From Candidatus Bathyarchaeota archaeon (GTDB taxonomy: Archaea > Thermoproteota > Bathyarchaeia > TCS64): a DNA stretch of 10,804 bases. The DNA is taken from the NCBI GenBank assembly GCA_016867505.1, contig VGJH01000019.1, forward strand, positions 1-10,804, given 5' to 3'. How positions within the stretch are numbered: position 1 is the stretch's first letter; each line of letters opens with the position of its first letter. Of this stretch, positions 6,917 through 10,804 are shown in pieces. The position numbers and the translations under genes are program-made. A model generated the notes under the pieces. It had not been told where the DNA came from and did not search any database. It saw only the letters and a program-made list of their open reading frames with translations.

Positions 6917-7468
6917 TCAATTATTTAGAATTTTAATAAATTCTTCTAAATTTTTTCTGGGTGGTCTTTCTCGTTCATTTAATGTTTGTTTTTCACTTAA
7001 ATATGGATGAATTTGTTCTGAATGTTTTCCAATGTTAATTAATGTAATAACTTGATAATCTGGTGAAATTTCAAGAACGTTCTTTACTTTTTCTTCATCA
7101 TAGCCTGCAACTGGGTGTGCGACTAATCCTAATTCGGTTGCTCTAAGTATAAGAAATGCTGACGCCATTCCTGTATCGAAAAGATTGTATGTACGTGTCT
7201 TAACAATACAGTCATCACTTGGTTTACTAAATACAACAATGATCATACTTGAGAGCTCCATCCATTTATTTCCTTTCGGTAAAGTTGTATGAATCTTTTT
7301 TAGAGCCTCAACTCCATAGACAAATAGGAAGTACCAGGGTTGATTATTATTACAACTTGGCGACAGGGAAGCATGGTAAGCTAAGTCTCTGATTAAATCT
7401 TCAGTAATATTAGTTGGCTCTAAAGATCGATATGCTCTCCTAGTCTTAATTGCTTCAGTTACATTCAT
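6917..7468 (-). CDS. Nitroreductase-family FMN protein
   Basis: Member of the FMN-dependent nitroreductase superfamily, which reduces nitro groups, quinones or flavins with NAD(P)H; the natural substrate is unknown. At 183 residues it has the usual length. Visible motifs are TRRAYRS (9-15) with the FMN-phosphate Args, SPSCNNNQPW (36-45), the DTGMASAFLILRATELGL helix (98-115) that forms the dimer and FMN pocket, INIGK (144-148), and ERPPRK (167-172) near the end. The ATG at 7468 overlaps the stop codon of the peroxiredoxin gene as ATGA, so the two are probably co-transcribed and translationally coupled. This suggests a shared response to oxidants or quinones. It ends in TGA just before the two-way terminator. 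Confidence 0.93.
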   Translation of the reverse strand: MNVTEAIKTRRAYRSLEPTNITEDLIRDLAYHASLSPSCNNNQPWYFLFVYGVEALKKIHTTLPKGNKWMELSSMIIVVFSKPSDDCIVKTRTYNLFDTGMASAFLILRATELGLVAHPVAGYDEEKVKNVLEISPDYQVITLINIGKHSEQIHPYLSEKQTLNERERPPRKNLEEFIKILNN

Positions 7469-7932
7469 TTTTTTAACTCCATAAGTTTGTTTAAAACATA
7501 TTCTGCGTGACCATCAACTTTCACTTTAAGCCAAATGAAAGCAATTTTTCCATAGGGATCAATCAAAAAGGTTGATCTAATTATTCCTTTAAATTCTCTC
7601 CCATACAATTTCTTGGTCTGCCAAACACCATATGCTTCTAATGTTGTCTTATCTTCATCACTTAGCAAGGTATGAATTAAGTTACTCTTCTCTTGAAATT
7701 TTGCATGACTTTCGGGTGAATCCGCACTAATACCAATAATCTCTGCTCCTTCTTTTTCAAAGCTGGGTCTTAAAGATGTAAAATCAAGTGCTTCCAATGT
7801 ACATCCAGATGTCATATCTTTTGGATAAAAGTATAATACAAGCCATTTTCCAATAAAATTGTTTAAGGATACTTTTTTTCCAGTTGAATCAGATAAAATA
7901 AAATTTGGTGCATTATCTCCTACTTTTAACAT
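7465..7932 (-). CDS. bcp: Peroxiredoxin, BCP type with a single cysteine
   Basis: Thioredoxin-fold peroxidase of the BCP/PrxQ family. Counted from ATG 7932 (155 residues), it has KVGDNAPNFIL at the start, YFYPKDMTSGCT with peroxidatic C44, the ISADSPESHAKF segment and R119 in IRSTFLID. Two points are odd. C44 is the only cysteine in the protein: the resolving Cys expected five residues later is Leu (CTLEAL), so it should work as a 1-Cys enzyme that needs an external thiol. The usual TPGCT is also TSGCT. A TTG at 7941 is in frame and would add three residues, but ATG 7932 places the family start better. It overlaps the nitroreductase start by 4 bases. A TATA box lies upstream, so it can be transcribed apart from the disulfide reductase gene. 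Confidence 0.93.
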   Translation of the reverse strand: MLKVGDNAPNFILSDSTGKKVSLNNFIGKWLVLYFYPKDMTSGCTLEALDFTSLRPSFEKEGAEIIGISADSPESHAKFQEKSNLIHTLLSDEDKTTLEAYGVWQTKKLYGREFKGIIRSTFLIDPYGKIAFIWLKVKVDGHAEYVLNKLMELKK

Positions 7933-7978
7933 GGGAACCAACTCTTATCAAATGCATACATGAGAAAAAGAATTGGAA

Positions 7979-7987
7979 AAATATAAA
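7979..7987 (-). promoter_or_regulatory. TATA box of the bcp-nitroreductase pair
   Basis: The minus strand reads TTTATATTT in the short gap after the disulfide reductase gene. Its centre is about 51 bases before ATG 7932, so transcription would start near 7957 and leave a leader of about 25 bases. Confidence 0.5.
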
Positions 7988-7992
7988 TGATC

Positions 7993-9378
7993 TTAACTAT
8001 GGTTATGACCTGATTTGTGTAGATTAAAGGCAGCTCTCTGAACTACTTCAGACAATGCTGGATGAATATGCATTGCATCAATAATAGGATAAATAGTTGA
8101 ATCACCACAGTATAAGCAATTAACCACTTCTTGGATTAAAATCGAAGCGTGAGGACCAACGATATGGCAGCCAAGTATTTTCAATGTTTCTTCTTCTACC
8201 ACAAATTTGACAAAACCATCTTCTTCACCCATCGCTACCCCATATGCAGTGTCAGCATAATTCCATATACCAACTAATACTTTCTTTCCTTGTTTTTTTG
8301 CCATTTCTTCAGTTAATCCAACTGAGGCAATTTCTGGCCAAGAGAATATAGCATAAGGAATGTTATCAAACCTGAAAGGATGTCTATGATTATGACTGAA
8401 AGCATGCCAAACAACCTCAGCTTCTTGATTTGCTACATGCTTAAACATCCCTTTACCAATTGCATCTCCAAAAGCCCAGATTCTATCTTTAGTTGTTTCG
8501 AAATATTCGTTTACCTTTATCCATCCTCTCTCGTCAAGTTGAACTCCAGTTTTTGACAAATTCATTAGATCAGCATTTGATTTTAAGCCAGCAGCAATAA
8601 GAAGCTCTCCAGCTTTATATGAGAGTTTTTTCCCAAGTTTATCCTCTGCAATTACTTCTTTGTAACCTTCACCATCCTTTACCTCAATCACCTCTACATC
8701 AGTTACTATTGTCATTCTTGTCCTCATGCTTTGTGTTAGAGTTTCTGAGATTTCTGGTTCGATGTTTTTTAACAGCCTTGAACTTCGACTTATAATGGTT
8801 ACTTCTACTCCCATGCTGCTAAAGAAATGAGCCATTTCAACTGCAATGAATCCTCCACCACAGATGATCAGGCTTTTGGGTTTTTTTGTTAGCCCCCAAA
8901 CATCGTCGCTTGTCCAATATTTAATATTGTTAAGGTTTTTTATTGGAGGAATTTCGGGTCTTGCTCCTGTTACTAGAAAAATATTTTTTGCTTGGATAAT
9001 ATCATCGCCTACTCTCATAGTGTAATCTGCAATGAATTCGCCGGTTCCATGATAATACCGTAGTTCAGGAGAATTTTTTACACCTATCTCTATGTGTTTT
9101 CTATCAATTTCGATGCTTTTTCTCATTTTTTCCATTATTAAAGCGAAATCTATGTTTTCTATTGTTGCATTTATACCAAATTTTTCAGCAGTCTTTATAG
9201 TATTAATAATATTCCCGGGATATATGATCATTTTACTGGGTATACATCCTCTATTAAGGCAGGTTCCACCTAATTTATCTCTCTCCACTAAGGCAACTTT
9301 CAAGCCTTGAGATAATGCTGCATCAACAATAGAGGCTCCACTTCCTGAACCCACTACTAGAATATCAAAATGCTCCAT
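7993..9378 (-). CDS. Flavoprotein disulfide reductase, lipoamide/mycothione reductase-like
   Basis: Class I pyridine nucleotide-disulfide oxidoreductase with 461 residues. The FAD site GSGSGA (10-15) is followed by GGTCLNRGC, whose redox pair is C40/C45, and by the second FAD motif AFGDAIG (302-308). The nucleotide domain has CGGGFIAVE (173-181). At the end of its second strand is ISRSSRLL (196-203), with Arg rather than Glu, which in this family favours NADPH over NADH. The C-terminal dimer domain ends with HIHPALSE, supplying the His439/Glu444 base pair. It resembles dihydrolipoyl dehydrogenase and mycothione reductase, but the NADPH-like motif and the absence of 2-oxoacid dehydrogenase genes nearby argue against a lipoamide role. 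The true disulfide substrate is unknown. The tail KSGHNHS is His-rich. It starts 38 bases after pyrIE and 60 bases before the bcp ATG, all on one strand. Confidence 0.9.
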   Translation of the reverse strand: MEHFDILVVGSGSGASIVDAALSQGLKVALVERDKLGGTCLNRGCIPSKMIIYPGNIINTIKTAEKFGINATIENIDFALIMEKMRKSIEIDRKHIEIGVKNSPELRYYHGTGEFIADYTMRVGDDIIQAKNIFLVTGARPEIPPIKNLNNIKYWTSDDVWGLTKKPKSLIICGGGFIAVEMAHFFSSMGVEVTIISRSSRLLKNIEPEISETLTQSMRTRMTIVTDVEVIEVKDGEGYKEVIAEDKLGKKLSYKAGELLIAAGLKSNADLMNLSKTGVQLDERGWIKVNEYFETTKDRIWAFGDAIGKGMFKHVANQEAEVVWHAFSHNHRHPFRFDNIPYAIFSWPEIASVGLTEEMAKKQGKKVLVGIWNYADTAYGVAMGEEDGFVKFVVEEETLKILGCHIVGPHASILIQEVVNCLYCGDSTIYPIIDAMHIHPALSEVVQRAAFNLHKSGHNHS

Positions 9379-9416
9379 AGGTCAGGTGTAGTAATGGAAG
9401 AATATGAGGATTAAGT

Positions 9417-10643
9417 TTACTCCAGCTTGACGGTGCCATATTGATTATAATATTCTAACCATAATTTTTTCATTTCAGGATCAAGACTGTCCTTAATCAA
9501 GCCATATATTGTTTTAATGTTTTGAATGCTGAATACAGGAATTCCTAACTCCTCTTGGATGTTTTCAGTTGCAGTTTTTTCTTCAATGTTTTTACTATCA
9601 CCCATTTTTTCCTGACGATCAACAGCAATTATTAATCCAACAACTTTATGATCTTTTAACAGCTTCAGCTTTTCAAAAGTATCAATTTTTGTTGCTCCAG
9701 TGGTTATTGTATCATCTACAACAAGAATTCGTTCTCCCGGTTTAAAATACCCTGCCCCAACTATAACTTGATCCGCTGAAAGATCTCCATAGGTTTTCTC
9801 TTCTTTCCTGTCGTACATGTACCTTTTATCCATTCCATAAAGCTCTTTCAACCCTTCACATGCGAGGGCAGCTAAACCTATACCCTTGTAGCTTGGTCCA
9901 AAGACATAGTCGAAATCAGGAAGAACTCCACGTTCAATTAACAGCGCAATATAACTAGCAAAAGCCCACTTAAGCTTAGCCAGACTCTCCCCATCTGTTA
10001 ATGTACCCAAGTTTACAAAATAGGGACTTTTTCGACCACTTTTTAATATAAAGGGTTGATCAGGGGTTGGTGGGAATCTAAGAGCTCCGCCTTTTATTAG
10101 AGCATCTAAAAAGATTTTCTCAATTTTTTCTTGGCTAACCAAGCCTCCTCCTTCTATTGTTAAGCCATTTGTATTGAGGTATTGCTGAATTGTTCCATAA
10201 TATGTTAAAGAGCCACAATAGCTACATTTCAGGATGGTCTCTTCAAGTTTTGATCCTTTTTGAACTTGATAGATTGTTTTAGGAGCGGTATACTCTCTAT
10301 TAGTTGGGCACAAAGGATTAGGGCATTTAAAATTCCCATCAATTTTTTCTGGCAGAAAAATTTTCCTTTTTTCTTTAATTTCCCAATCATAAATGATATT
10401 CAAGGTTGAATTTGGAGCTAAAAACGCAATAATGTCAAGCTCTTTAGAGGTTAAATAACTACCTTCAATCTTAATGAAGTCTTTTCTACCCATGCTTTTA
10501 CTGTCAACATTTTGAGCCACTAAGACTGTTGCATCAGGATCAAGTTTTAACAATTTTAAAACTTGAAAAGCCTTACCAGCCGGGATATGATCAATAACAA
10601 CACCATTCTCAATTTTGCTGACAAGCAGCTCCCGTTTACTCAA
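9417..10643 (-). CDS. pyrE: PyrI-PyrE fusion: ATCase regulatory subunit joined to orotate phosphoribosyltransferase
   Basis: One 408-residue chain with two pyrimidine-pathway domains. Residues 1 to about 155 match PyrI, the CTP/ATP-binding regulatory subunit of aspartate carbamoyltransferase: GVVIDHIPAG (14-23), MGRKDFIKIE (51-60), YDWEI (85-89), and zinc cysteines C107, C112, C140 and C143. By alignment to E. coli PyrI, the effector-site residues D18, H19, K58, N82 and K92 are kept. Residues about 170-408 match PyrE, which makes OMP from orotate and PRPP: LKSGRKSPYFVN (200-211), FGPSYKGIGLA (248-258), YDRKEEKTYGD (277-287) and the PRPP loop VVDDTITTG (308-316). The PyrE half resembles the long E. 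coli/yeast type more than short archaeal PyrE. The start is TTG 10643: it fits the usual PyrI N-terminus, has GGGG 6 bases before it, and no in-frame ATG is near. There is no frameshift or internal stop between the domains. The catalytic partner PyrB is not in the window. Confidence 0.93.
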   Translation of the reverse strand: MSKRELLVSKIENGVVIDHIPAGKAFQVLKLLKLDPDATVLVAQNVDSKSMGRKDFIKIEGSYLTSKELDIIAFLAPNSTLNIIYDWEIKEKRKIFLPEKIDGNFKCPNPLCPTNREYTAPKTIYQVQKGSKLEETILKCSYCGSLTYYGTIQQYLNTNGLTIEGGGLVSQEKIEKIFLDALIKGGALRFPPTPDQPFILKSGRKSPYFVNLGTLTDGESLAKLKWAFASYIALLIERGVLPDFDYVFGPSYKGIGLAALACEGLKELYGMDKRYMYDRKEEKTYGDLSADQVIVGAGYFKPGERILVVDDTITTGATKIDTFEKLKLLKDHKVVGLIIAVDRQEKMGDSKNIEEKTATENIQEELGIPVFSIQNIKTIYGLIKDSLDPEMKKLWLEYYNQYGTVKLE

Positions 10644-10649
10644 TAACTA

Positions 10650-10653
10650 CCCC
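10650..10653 (-). promoter_or_regulatory. Shine-Dalgarno-like GGGG before the TTG of pyrIE
   Basis: GGGGT lies 6 bases before TTG 10643 and supports this non-ATG start. An in-frame TAG lies two codons upstream of the TTG, so the gene cannot begin much earlier. Confidence 0.5.
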
Positions 10654-10703
10654 GTCAAAAAACCAGAAGACCATCTTGAAAAACTTATCTAATGACTTAA
10701 AAT

Positions 10704-10716
10704 AAATTTATAAAAA
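10704..10716 (-). promoter_or_regulatory. TATA box of pyrIE
   Basis: The minus strand reads TTTTTATAAATTT, a good match to the archaeal box. Its centre is about 67 bases before the TTG, so transcription should start near 10685 with a leader of about 40 bases. The rest of the right edge (10720-10804) is very AT-rich and shows no gene or convincing structure. Confidence 0.55.
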
Positions 10717-10804
10717 TTATTCAACATATTAAAAAAACCATTGAAATTTATAGATTTAAAAAAAATAATTAAATTTTAAATTTCTAATTTTTCTATAATA
10801 TGCA

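Noticed and set aside
9092..9310. Plus-strand frame opposite the disulfide reductase gene
   Set aside because: Its hydrophobic product is the reverse reading of the FAD and redox-Cys region; there is no independent evidence for a gene.
10720..10804. AT-rich right edge as an origin, repeat array or divergent gene start
   Set aside because: It is mostly runs of A and T with weak chance palindromes. No repeated unit, origin box or coding start is visible within the window.
1..10804. CRISPR array, insertion sequence, phage or plasmid genes, attachment site at tRNA-Pro
   Set aside because: I found no regularly spaced repeats, no transposase or integrase motif, and no second copy of the tRNA 3' end.

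Overview
The window looks like ordinary archaeal chromosome of low G+C content (by eye about one third). Three things point to an archaeon: archaeal-type phosphoglycerate kinase and serine hydroxymethyltransferase, a tRNA-Pro gene with an encoded CCA end, and TATA-like boxes of the TTTATA kind about 40 bases before several start codons. The mix of genes would fit an Asgard (Lokiarchaeia-like) or a related uncultivated lineage, but that placement is an inference that I could not test. There is no sign of a transposon, phage, CRISPR array, origin or broken gene.

Layout. The left part (1-4805) is all on the minus strand: the 5' part of a Cys-rich DUF3795-like gene cut by the window edge, tRNA-Pro(UGG), phosphoglycerate kinase, serine hydroxymethyltransferase and a large alpha/beta-hydrolase esterase. 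Each seems to have its own promoter and a T-rich end. A short divergent region (4806-4934) leads to three plus-strand genes: a cation/Ca2+ exchanger, a PrxQ-type 2-Cys peroxiredoxin and an uncharacterised 128-residue protein. These converge at about 6900 on a second minus-strand series. In transcription order that series is a PyrI-PyrE fusion, a flavoprotein disulfide reductase, a 1-Cys BCP-type peroxiredoxin and a nitroreductase-family flavoprotein. The last two genes overlap by 4 bases.

How the genes may work together. The 5962-9378 stretch is rich in redox enzymes: two peroxiredoxins with different cysteine sets, a disulfide reductase whose coenzyme motif suggests NADPH, and a nitroreductase. 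It could be a small peroxide-defence and thiol-recycling neighbourhood. PGK serves central carbon metabolism, GlyA serves one-carbon and glycine metabolism, and PyrI-PyrE serves pyrimidine synthesis. These three are housekeeping and probably neighbours by chance.

The most unusual item is the single-chain fusion of the ATCase regulatory subunit (PyrI) with orotate phosphoribosyltransferase (PyrE). Its nucleotide-site, zinc and PRPP motifs all appear intact, so one polypeptide could join the allosteric control of the second pathway step to the catalysis of the fifth. No gap between genes exceeds 300 bases; the largest, at the right edge (10644-10804), is AT-rich and holds the pyrIE promoter.
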